A DNA stretch of 64,000 bases, from positions 3,286,501 through 3,350,500 of the forward strand of contig CM061097.1 in assembly GCA_030770545.1 (NCBI GenBank), given 5' to 3'. Positions 1-10,899 of the stretch are shown in pieces (positions within the stretch are counted from its first letter, which is position 1; each line of letters starts with the position of its first letter). The notes below the pieces were generated by a model that was not told the origin of the DNA, searched no databases, and saw nothing but the letters and a program-made list of their open reading frames with translations. A program made the translations under genes and the position numbers. Source of the stretch: Macropodus opercularis. Taxonomy: Eukaryota > Chordata > Actinopteri > Anabantiformes > Osphronemidae.

Positions 1-2070
1 GAAATGGAGGATGTCACGCTAGAGTCAATGCAGCCAGCTGAACAGGAAATTGCCAAAAGGTTGACTACACCAGTTGTCAACACTTACTTGGACACCAAGG
101 ACATTGCATTTGAGAGGCAAGAGTCGTACCTTCTTCCCTTGTTTTCTTGTCTCTCATGCATAGTCCTACATTTCTTTGATAAACCATGAAATAAGTCCAA
201 ATTAAAACAACATTTTGCATCTCATTGCATTTTCTCTGGAAGCATATGGTGGATAATAATTGTTTTTTTCCCACGTCAGGGCCAAGTCTGGGATATGGGG
301 CTGGAAAACTGACAAAACTGAAGTTGTTAATGGATTTGAAGCCAAGGTTTTGCCGAATTTACCAGAGTATACTGAACATTGTACGTGCTGTGTGTAATAA
401 AGTCTGACACCAGGTTCTGTATTCACAGGTTTTCAGTGTTAACAATGTAAACGTAGTCATCAGGACAAGGACGGAGCACCTTACAGACGAGGAGAAATCA
501 AGAATTAAAAGTAAGTGTGAACTTAAAAAAAACAAACAAATCTACATTTGACTAAATGAGTAGCAAGTGTAGATTTTATTTTTTTTTCTAAGGTGAAAGG
601 AACATCCTGGAGTCTCTGTTGGGGACTGTGGAGCAGCACATAAGTACACAAGGGGTAAGACGTGTAGTAATTGCTTAAGAATGTGCTCTCAGTTTCAGAC
701 TGACCTTGTGATTGATTGACTTTCTAGGATCTTACCCTTGAATATGCAACTGCCACCAATCCCACTGCCATCACTCCAGCGGAATACTTTGATCCCAACT
801 TTGACCTTGGGGACAGAGACATTGGCCGACCCATTGAACTGAGCATTCGAACGCAGAAGTAAGAAGAAGACTAGTTTTAAAGCTATAATGTAGGAACTCA
901 CTATTTTAACCCTCACCCAGTAACTATAGGTGGTGCCTATACATGAAATTCGCTTGAGTGCATGTTGTGAGAATGTTTTCTGTAATTTTATCCTGCACAG
1001 ATTCAAAGGTACATTGTGGATGAGCGAGGAGCATCCCCTTTCCCTGGTGGAGCAGGTGACGCCCATTATTGACCTCATGGCTAGAACCAGTTCCCATTTT
1101 GCACGACTACGAGACTTTGTGACCCTGAAGTTTCCACCTGGATTTCCTGTTAAAATCGGTCTGTGGCACAATACACTTGAAAATACACTTTAAGGCCTCG
1201 TTGCCAACTGTTTTTACATCTTGTGTGTTATTTCCTTACAGAGATTCCGCTGTTTCATGTGCTAAACGCCAGAATTACATTTGGCAGTGTAAATAAATCC
1301 AGTACTGAGGAGGAGGCAAACCCAACACCAGCAGCAACGCCAACATCCTCAGGAGATGATGAAGAAGCTGCAGGTAACAACGCAGCCTATTTACCAAACG
1401 TACAAAAGGATTCTCTGATTTGTGAATGGCTGTTCTTTTTGGTCCGTACAGGGCTGGCTCCTTTTCAGGTGTCTCCCTCAGTGTTTGAGGTACCTGACAG
1501 CTACCACCGCAGAGGAGGCAGCCGCCACACTCCTATGTCCAGCAACGATGAGGAACTCTTGCAGTTTGCCATCCATCAGAGTCTCCTTGAGTCTCGCAGA
1601 GCCCCAAGCCAGGTTATAGCATTCATATAGCAAATCTGTTATTAGTGTTTTTCCCAGTTTTGATTTCACAGCTCATTGCGTCTCATGTAATAATTCACTG
1701 GTTATGGTATGTTTATCATTGTAGGAGAGGAGCTGGGATGATGCTGAAGGAGATGTGATAACTAGTAGCCAGAGTGACAGGTAGGAATACGTGTTAATGC
1801 GGCTGTCGGGACGTTTGGCTACAGAACTATGCTGTACTGGATCTGATGTTCGTCTGTCCCTGTCATTCTAGGAGCATCCCAGAGGGGGTGCTAGTGGAAT
1901 ATGAAGACACTTCCAGCCCTTCCAGTTCTGTCTCTGTCTCTAGCCCTGACTCTGAGCTCCGCCTGGCCATGGAGCTCTCCGCACGAGCTCAAGAAGAAGA
2001 GGAGAAGTTAAGGAAGCAGGAGGAAGAGGAACTGGAGAGGATTTTGCAGCTATCGCTCACAGAGAAGTAA
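1..2070 (+). CDS. ankrd13a: Ankyrin repeat domain-containing protein 13A-like, 3' part (gene begins before the window)
   Basis: Ten coding exons join in frame for 387 residues: 1-116, 280-346, 429-510, 593-654, 728-858, 1001-1158, 1242-1373, 1452-1612, 1725-1780, 1872-2070 (stop TAA). The N-terminal ankyrin repeats are outside the window. What remains is the ANKRD13 GPCR-chaperone-type domain (motifs IWGWKTDKTE, PLSLVEQV and IDLMARTS are visible) followed by three ubiquitin-interacting-motif-like helices: DEELLQFAIHQSLLE, SELRLAMELSA and ELERILQLSLTEK. ANKRD13 proteins bind Lys63-linked ubiquitin on internalised receptors such as EGFR at the plasma membrane and endosomes. The first intron (117-279) must use a GC donor (GAGAG|GCAAGA) to keep the frame. 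Naming it 13A rather than 13B or 13D rests on the conserved tail and on the 12q24-like neighbours. The family assignment is firm; the paralogue is less so. Confidence 0.9.
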
Positions 2071-3360
2071 ACAGGAAAAGGGGAAATAATAATAGAACTT
2101 TTCTAGTTCCAGAAGCAACCAACACACCTCAACTGTCCTTTCAACCCCCAGCTGTCTATGCAACTGCAGATTTCTTTCTGTAACACGTCATTCTTGTAGA
2201 GGCAATATCAAACTCTCGGTACCTGGTATTTTCAGGTTTTTGCTAAGAACATACTCCTTTATATACATTTCTATCTCGGTATAGTGCGTTTCCATCTATA
2301 TGCTTGATACGTGGACTCACTCATTTTCAGGTGGGATTTTAGCTTATTTTCTTTTTCAGTTTCAGACTCACGGTAGCAGCCCATGGTTGTAGATCATATC
2401 TAACAATGGAAATCTCAGGGTTCCAGGTTTACACTTTTTCTCTTTAATTTGAAGCTTATTTTCTAATCGGTTATAAAACGTTCGGAAATTGCAGCTTAAT
2501 GGTTAATGCCTCTCTCATTCTCAGCTGACATGTGTTCACCCAATTCCATTGCATTAGTAAGTCAAACTTGGCTTCAGTGAGAAGGTTTTCTTGACACGTT
2601 ACAGCAGACTGGTAAACAAAACCGCGTTGGTGTGAGAGAAACTTTGATGCAGCTGCGTGGTGGTGTAATAATCTTCTTTTTTACAGAAAGGGTTTTTACT
2701 TTCCTGAGCTGATTTTTTTTTTTTTTTTTTTTTTTTACATTTAATTCCTTGGTGGAGAAAATGTTCTGATTTACTTTCACTGATATACTTAAGAGCATTA
2801 TGAGCTCTGTTCAGAGATGCAATAGCAGAGACCAAGCTATCTGTGGACTTAGCGCCGTGTTGCAGAGATTACTCCAGTGTCTAAGTGCAGTCTGCCTTTT
2901 GTTGCCATGAATGATTCTGGACCTCTGAGAAAAAGAAGAGAGCACAGACTTCAAGGTCGAGCATGCCTGCCATAAGTAGGATTCGTTTTTTAGCATGTGC
3001 CAATTGGCTGCTTTGCTCTGAACATGCTTGATAAAGGCAAGGAGTGGTGCCACTTACACTAAACAGTTTTTCAAAATTTAAAAACCAAATGAAGAGGTTT
3101 CCGCTGTACCTGGGTGATGCTGTGTTACGCGCATTAACCACTATAGTTGATTTCACTGACAACCAACCACTGAACGGCTTCAGCAGAACAACTACTAGTT
3201 GTAATAAGTTGCCAAACTACTGAGCAGGCTGGCTTTGGTCAACTTAATGCAGATATTTCTAATGGACTATTCAAGCTGCAAAATTTTTTTATGTTAACAT
3301 TTTAAGAAAACATGTCTGTTTGAAAATGTTTCTAAAATAAAAGCACTTTATTCTCTTGAG
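2071..3360 (+). other. 3' UTR of ankrd13a-like gene
   Basis: No coding potential. The stretch is AT-rich and holds a T homopolymer at about 2711-2736. A consensus AATAAA at 3336-3341 is a plausible polyadenylation signal. The exact cleavage site cannot be seen. Confidence 0.5.
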
Positions 3361-3952
3361 GACTAAATGTGACTTAGTTTGTGTATTGAACATGTTTAAT
3401 ATGCTAAAACCCAAATCTCATCGTTCACTGGTGCCAAATGAGAAATGTTTATTTAAAAAAAAATCTCTTCATTGTAAATTTTAAATGTTCCATTTCAGTG
3501 TGAGTCTATATTACAAATTAAATTCTAGCAATAATGTGCCTTTTGTTTTAAAACAGTCTGGTTGCTTATTCATTTTTCCTCATGTAAGAATTTGACTAAG
3601 AGCAGGTGTCCAGGCTCATGCTCACCGTTAAATCCCTTTCAGCTTAATAGTTGCTAAACACTAAATGTGTTTCACTTGAAAAGCTGCAAAATACACAGAT
3701 TTGACTCAAAGGAAAATAAAATAAACGGTAAAATACAATGTTTATTTGAATAAATACGCATAAATGTGTCTCTGTAGGTTTTAGTCACTTATACAAATTA
3801 TTTATGTCAACCTTTTGTCTGTTTCTAATGAAGTGACAGCATTTTCATTTTGGACTATGCATGAGAGACAAGAAACGGATTGTGTGGTCTCTGTTGACTG
3901 AGGCAGCGGCTCTGTGCTCAGGTCGGGCGTCGGTCTCTCTGTCGTCTGGGCT

Positions 3953-4275
3953 TCAGCGACGGTTCAGCGGCTTGTAGACACAAACAGCCATGATGATCAT
4001 CAGCAGCAGCAGGACGGCGAGGACGCTGCCCAGAGTGACTGAGGGGACGAATCCCGGATCACAAGTGATAACAACTGCTGTTAGAATTCACACGTTCTTC
4101 ACATGGAACGAACAAAGCGACGTCTGCTCAGGCTTCATGAGCAGCAGGTCTCACCCAGGTCCTGCTGGTGTAGAAGCTCATACGCTCTCTCCGTCAGCCT
4201 GGAGTCCTCGGGCTGCCCTGTGACCAGAACCCGAAAACCCAGCAGCACAGCCGGGCAGCGGAGACGCAGCATCAT
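3953..4275 (-). CDS. Small predicted type I membrane protein (81 aa); positional candidate for the C12orf76 orthologue
   Basis: Two minus-strand exons join in frame: 4155-4275 (ATG at 4275-4273, donor G|GTGAGA) and 3953-4077 (acceptor AACAG; stop TGA at 3955-3953). The product starts with a signal-peptide-like stretch (MMLRLRCPAVLLGFRVLVTG), then a short charged region (QPEDSRLTERAYELLHQQDL), then TCDPGFVPSVTLG. A hydrophobic membrane segment follows (SVLAVLLLLMIIMAVCVY), with a basic tail KPLNRR. The exon 2 acceptor is a tandem CAGCAG, so one residue may be optional. No function is known to me. It lies directly 3' of ankrd13a, the place of C12orf76 in human, so I infer homology by position only. 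A GC-richer region upstream (about 4280-4560) is a plausible promoter or 5' UTR. The two-exon signal-peptide/TM architecture and the conserved frame argue for a real gene. Confidence 0.6.
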
Positions 4276-4559
4276 AGCAGCGATGGAGGCTGGAGGATGC
4301 TGATGATGAAGGTGCTGATGAGACGCACACGCGTCTTCTTCCGCTGTGAGATCTGGGTCCTAAGGCCTGACTCTGCTCTGCAGTAGCTGACAGAACATGC
4401 GTGACTGACGAACGATTCCGCAGTCGGAGCTTTGTCCAGCGGGTCGAACATGTTCGGGCTGGAATCTGTGTGAACTGCGCTTTTGTGCCGGGTTTCTTCG
4501 TTTAATAAAGCTGTAACGCAGTCACTAATAGGAGTTTGGAGCTGCGCTGTAGGGCAGCA

Positions 4560-6506
4560 GAACGTGTTGTTTGTTGGCTGGGGTCAGACTTTAGGTTCCT
4601 GAGGTAACGTCCTCGGGGAGTCGACCTGGAGGTGGAGCTGCTCAGGGTCACATCCTGTTAGAATTACACGGATCCTGTAGAACGTGTTCACGCCACTGCA
4701 ACCACTAGTGCTGATCTTAATTATATGCTGGAGGAGCCTAATGAATGTTAGCAAATGTCACTCACGGAGGCCTGGAAGTGAAAGTGGAGGCTTCCTGGAT
4801 AAATTCATCCCAATAAGAAAACATTTAATTATAGTGTGAACTGTGTCGTGTTTTATCTAAAGGCCTTTTTACGTTACAACACAGATTAGACATCTGCTTC
4901 AACTGGATTTTGTTCTTTTTCATCATAAAAACTCTCCTTAACTAATCATAATCAATGCTTTACTACTGACCGAGGCAAACGCGCTCAGCCCATACTACTA
5001 CTACTACATTTGTGTTTTCATACGCGTTGCTCATGAAGCAGCTCATAGAGGAGAAATGGTCTATTTAGCAGAGTCTCTTTTATGTGTCTCCTGCGCTTGT
5101 CTGTTTTCTACTTCAATGGCAGCCACTGACACAAAAGGGCTTTGATGTGCACGTCCATCACGCAGCCGTTCAGTGGAGAATCACATGTTTCCAACCACTT
5201 TCTGCCCTTGTGTATGTTCACGCGTGAAGCGAATGGGTCTTTAGGGAGTGTTTGGAGGCTGTTCGACTGTTTTCCCTTGTACCGTATGTCGATGTATTCT
5301 GGATATTGCAAATCAGCTTTTTAATTAGAATATCTAAAAGAAGTGAGCAGCCACAGCCAACAGGGATCTCCAATGGTCTTTTCCACATAACAGTCGTGAA
5401 GACAGAAAAATATGACTTTAATTCAACCTAGGTATTGAAATTTAAATATTATACGTCACATTTTTATTTATGTTCATATTTAACAAACACATGGATAAAA
5501 GATCTGTTTACACAAAACAGGCTTCTAACAAGAACATGCTGACTCTAAATGAATAAGGAATAAAGCACTCAAGCACTGAAACATATCATATGCTTTGTCT
5601 GCAAAAAAGCCTTGATTTAGAAAGTAAAATATTGTCTAGAGAGCAACAATATCAAAACATCCAAGCAGCCTCTCCTGCTACAAACGCAGAGCCTGGAGTC
5701 AAATGAGGACGTCCGAAAAACGCCAAAGGATTCCTTTAATATGAATATTCCATTTAATATGAAAAACGACGGTAATACACAAACAGGTGCACAGTCAAAA
5801 TGGCTTGTTACGTATCACATGAAGGTACAAAGCGTCTAATTCTATGTAAAATAATGCACAATTATTATTAGAAGAACATCAGATTTTGAATGTAGTCTTT
5901 GTCTGAGTGCTTCAATTAACTTAACACTTGTAGGGAACATGTTTAGTAAATAGATCCTATAGAAGCACTGAATTACAGAGCTACTGTTTAAATATCAATA
6001 ATAATAACATAACACTGGCAAAAATATAAATATATATAAATACACACAATAGCCTTCTATTTTCAAATGACGTGAAGATCTGTGCCCTCATTATTAGTTT
6101 ATTGGTTGAAAAACCAAAATAAAGTTGGTGTTGCGTGAATAGAAATAAACGTGTCTATTTTCCGTGGCAGGACGATGTCGTCAGTACAGCTGATCAGAAG
6201 AAGACAGACTACTGAGTTTCCTACTGACTCCCAAAATGACAGCGTGAGGCTTAAACTATCCTGACGGTGTGTGTCGATCTGAACTACTTCACATGTGCCT
6301 GTCGTTATCTCGCTTCTTCCTTGAACGACACATTTAGCAGCTTTGTGAATGTGCGTGTGTAGACGTGCAGCAATGGTTGACATGTCTGAAACCGAAGGCG
6401 GGTAACAGTCATGATGTCAGGTCAGGTTCAGGTTTAGTAACAAAGAACTGTGGTTTGAATGGGAGACTCCAGGAGAGCGGTTCATGCGCTTAGCGGCGTC
6501 TCGTCG
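4560..6506. other. Intergenic / 3' flank of the SERT-like gene
   Basis: No convincing exon on either strand. The part nearest 6506 is probably the 3' UTR of the minus-strand transporter: it is AT-rich and carries TTTATT-type elements that read AATAAA on the minus strand. I see no repeats of note. Confidence 0.4.
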
Positions 6507-8178
6507 CTATGGCACGACGGCCATGTTCAGGCTGTCAGCGTGCATGTCTGGTATGGTCCTCTCTGGTCTCAGGCACACCGCCAGCCTCTGAGTCAAACAG
6601 GACGGTGAGGAAGCCACGGTTACACACCAGTAAGGAACATGATTACAACTCATTTTCTCTTCCCTGTCATGCACAGACCTGTTTGAGAGATCCTGGGGTC
6701 CACACCAGTTTGTAGACCATGTAGATGGGGATCCACATGAAGGATGAGAAGCCAATGATGTATCCCACAGTGATGCTCCAGTCGGGGTACTTATAATCAA
6801 ACAGCGTGAGGGGTGGTGCCTTCAGCATGGAGCTCACTATGATATACTGAAAAGAGTGGGGATATACAACGTTTCCATCTATTTTAATATCACTTCATAT
6901 TCTTAAGTGTCTGCCATGTCTCTTCACGTTATAGCATCTTTAATATTATAGGATACAAGGCTATATTTGTTTTGCAAGATGCAGGCGGTGTGTTTTTCGT
7001 GAGTCAGATTGTGTCTTACTGCCAGAAACGCCGGGCTGATGGCGACCCAGCACACCTTCCAGAACAAACCCGGAGCTTTGCCCAGCATGGCCTGAACGTC
7101 GCTGCTGAATCTGTTGATGCCTGAAACCAGCAAGAGTAACGAGACAAGTTTACAGTATTTGATTGTTTATACTACAGTCAAATAAACTGAATACCGGTGC
7201 ATAAATAATAATCTCTGGTTTACCGTAGAACCAGGACACTGCGATGGCTTCAAGGAATCCCACAGCAATAATGGAGCATCCAACGCCGAACTCCTCTAGC
7301 AGCTTCACCACATATGCACCACCCTGCCAACAACATGTTACACAACATGCAGCATCCAGACAGGACTCAGACCCTACACCAGAAGTGCCTGAAGAAACGC
7401 TGAATAAAAGACTTACATTCGTAAGCGTGCTTAGAGAGCCCAAAAAGCAGACGAGTACCAAGCACAGGACAAAAAGTTCCCGTCTGTGAGAGAAATGATC
7501 CGGGTATTCATCCAACACTGCGGTGATGATGGCCTCTAACCCACCGAACTGAAACACACGCACACGACAAGTTAACGGAACTTTCTAAACATCACAGCGT
7601 TCACTCTGCACGGACCTTTACATTATGTAACTAACAACCACGCCAGGAAATGAAGTAGAATAAAGCCGCTTCTGAAGCGTTTTCAGTTTCAGTAGAATAA
7701 TAGAATGGAAGTGTCTCCAGTCCAGGTTTAATTTGTAGCTTTTGTGTGATTGCAGAGTGTAATGAAAGGATCCAGAGCTGTCCACTACCGTGCTGTCCAG
7801 TCCCAGCGTTATCATCATCACAAAGAAGATGATCGCAAAGAAGGTTGACCCCATCATGTTCGCAATGGCCTCTGGGTATGTGATGAAGAGTAGACTCGGT
7901 CCTGGAGAGCAGGAGAACGACCCATATGGTGAGAGCAGAGCGGGAAAAGGGATGTTCTTCAGTTGTTTGTTCCCACTGACCTTTGTCCCTGGCTACATCC
8001 TCAACCTCCACCTTCCTCATCTCTGCCATGTAGCCCAGCACCGTGAAGATCACAAACCCAGACACAAAACTGGTCAGACAGTTCACCAAACTCGTCACAA
8101 TGGCGTCGCTGTGGAGGGAAAAAGGTCTATTCAAGGTCTATTTTGTCTCCTCGTATGACACTGCATTAGGTCAGTACA

Positions 8179-8250
<72 letters not shown>

Positions 8251-10899
8251 TACTGGGCATGTATCATTAATCTCTCCTGCTTACAGTGTGGTATTTTTAG
8301 CCACTGTGTAGTATTCACCACTTCAGCCTGTGTTATCTTTGACTCATCCACAACATTTCACTTAACACATGAACTGAGGCCCCTGCTGTTTACTGTCAAC
8401 CTACTGTGGAGGTCTCCATTCAGACATGTGCAGTTTGTCATAGTTAAGCCTCAAACCATGTGTCACGCTGTGAGTCGGCCACTCAGGTCTTACCGATAGC
8501 AGTTATTTGTGAAAGGGTTGTAGCTGGAAAGAGCCAGAAGGACACCGAACCCCGGGCCCAGCGAAAAGAATATCTGAGCAGCAGCGTCCACCCACACCTA
8601 GAACACAGAGAAACAGACTTTACACTGGACTCGGCTGAGATTCCACCTGGACTTTTCTGCGTTCATGATAGCATTGCCTTTGGAGATTTTTCCAAATATC
8701 TGCTTTTCTTTCAGTGGACATAATTTTCTGTTTTTATGTTTACAACCATCTGTATCCGTTACCCAGCGGTGATGTGCTGTATCAATAAAAATGTAGGTGC
8801 CACACAGCTGTACGCAGGAGATCTGAAGAGAAGCATGTAATGGGGATTAAAAGAAGAGGGCAGCGCAGGATACTGGTGAGGGAAGCAGAGAGGAAGGCCT
8901 TTGTTAATGGGCAAAACTAAGGCAATTATGCATCTCATTATCCTGCTCTGTGGCTTATTTATGCATCTCATTTCGTCTCATCCATATTCCCCTCCGACCA
9001 AAGCACTCGCACATGTTCAGCAAACAAGAGAGGGTGGGGAGGTTTCATAAATCTAACCATATAATCTATTACACCAGCTCAGCTGATCTCTAAATGTCGG
9101 TGGCTCTGTTCCTTGCATACGAACCAACCAGTCACCTTTCTGAAACCTGAAATGTTCCGACTGATCCAATTTTGCCAACTCACACTGGTCTCCAGCAGCT
9201 TCTCCCACTGGGGTTTTAGGTAAAACACCACACCTCTCCAGGCTCCGGGCAGAGTGGCGCCGCGAATCAGGAGAATGAAAAGCACAATGTAGGGCAAGGT
9301 GGCGGTTACCCACACTACCTGGAGTGGACGGAAAAAATGAAGTGATGAAAAGATGATTAAAGTAAAGGCGCCCCGTGACCTTCACAAAGTTACTGTGGTA
9401 AAGAAGAGGCAGTGTACCTTCCCTGAAGTCTTCACACCCTTCCAAAGGCTAAAGTATACAATAGTGAAAATGAGAAAAAGGCAGAGCATCAACTGCCAAC
9501 GAACGCCGCCGACGTTTCTCAGCCCTGATGACTTGTGGATTTCAAGAACATTCCTCCTGTTGGGATAAAACGCACAAACGATCAATTACAAATCAGCACT
9601 TTCCTTTAGAGGATCACACAGACAATGTGCCTGCAGTAATGTGGCAAATCTATTTATATGTCTGGTTTCTACTCACACTTACATGCACTTACGTGTAAAA
9701 TTCCTCTGCTGGAGACCTGGAGGAATTTGTCCAGGTGACGTTGTCGATGCCAAAATAGTTGGTGCAGTCGGGAGTATTCCACACGTTGTCACAGTTTGTC
9801 CAAGGCAAAATGGTGGAGAAGGAGGAGTAGAAGTAGAAGAGAGCCCAGGCGATGATGGTGTTGTAGTAGAAGGACACATAGAGAGCGATGATGCAAATCG
9901 CATATCCTATACCTGACCCACGAAGATTTAAGAAATAAACACATCAGTGTATCTAGTTCGTTGTTTACCACTAACCTGCTAAGTTACCTGGATTTGAACA
10001 TCTGCTGTGCGTCGTGCAGCCTTACCTTTGAAAATAGGACAGATGTGTTTCCATATGGAGATGGCTCCGGTTCTGTGGAACTGCCCCAGTGCCAGCTCCA
10101 TGTAAAAGAGCGGCACACCACCAAAGATGGCCATCAAAATGTAGGGGATAAGGAAAGCACCTGCGCAGACATGCATGCATAGAGATGTGGTTCAAATCTT
10201 TGTAGATAATTTTCTCCGGATGAAAAAAACACATAACAATACAACAACAGCTGAGTATAGACATAAATTATATCCAGCATAATTCTATGTATATGTTTTA
10301 ACCTAAAATCATGAGGCTTTTTTATATAAGCAGTAACTGTATGGATGCAAAAATTGATTCAATTGCGTTTTTTGTGCTTAATACCTGCCTTAAAGGGATT
10401 TCATGACAATTAAATGTAGATTTCATCAGTTAGAAATTGTCGATAACTTTTAAAGTCATTTCTGTCCACGTTTTCTGCTTTTATTGTAACAGCTGTTGAT
10501 CAGAAGAACCTAAACGCGTCACGGGAGCGCGCTTCAGCACCATGGATAGTTTCTTCTTCAGGCTGTTTTTCATTGGAACCTAACTTCGGTTTCTTCTTAA
10601 AACTACCACAGTGAAGTGACGCAAATCCTCAAACTAAGCTGACGACCTGTTTTTATTTCTCTCAACCACTTACCGCCACCGTTTTGGTAACAGATGTACG
10701 GAAATCTCCAAACATTTCCCAGGTCCACCGCGAACCCAATGACGGACAGGAGAAAGTCCATCTTCTTGCTCCATTTGTCCCTGGAGTCCGTCTGTGTGAT
10801 GGCCGGCACCGGGACTACGTTGTTGGGGCTGTAGCCGGGTTTCGGGGAGCCGTGGTGGGTCAGACTGCCGGCCATGACTGCTGAGTCCTGTCGGGGCAT
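6507..10899 (-). CDS. slc6a4: Serotonin transporter-family Na+/Cl- dependent monoamine transporter (SERT-like, SLC6A4)
   Basis: Thirteen minus-strand coding exons join without frame break to about 593 aa: 10674-10899, 10026-10160, 9693-9912, 9418-9556, 9184-9318, 8494-8597, 7981-8108, 7789-7901, 7417-7548, 7224-7323, 7020-7120, 6679-6846, 6507-6587. The open frame continues upstream of 10899, but the first in-frame ATGs are at 10899 and 10875, so the N-terminus is uncertain. Twelve-TM SLC6 signatures are clear: DFLLSVIGFAVDLGNVWRF in TM1 with the amine-binding Asp (Asp98 in human SERT), FSLGPGFG in TM6, LDSTFGGLE in TM8. The large second extracellular loop keeps the two Cys (NCDNVWNTPDC) and glycosylation sites DNVT and NSS. 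SERT couples serotonin reuptake to Na+ and Cl- at presynaptic membranes. Pocket residues equivalent to Tyr95 and Ile172 are Phe and Val. Overall identity is clearly SERT rather than DAT or NET. Confidence 0.93.
8178..8250. repeat. (CA)n microsatellite
   Basis: A nearly pure CA dinucleotide run with two CG interruptions, inside the intron between SERT-like exons 8494-8597 and 7981-8108. Typical fish microsatellite. Confidence 0.95.
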
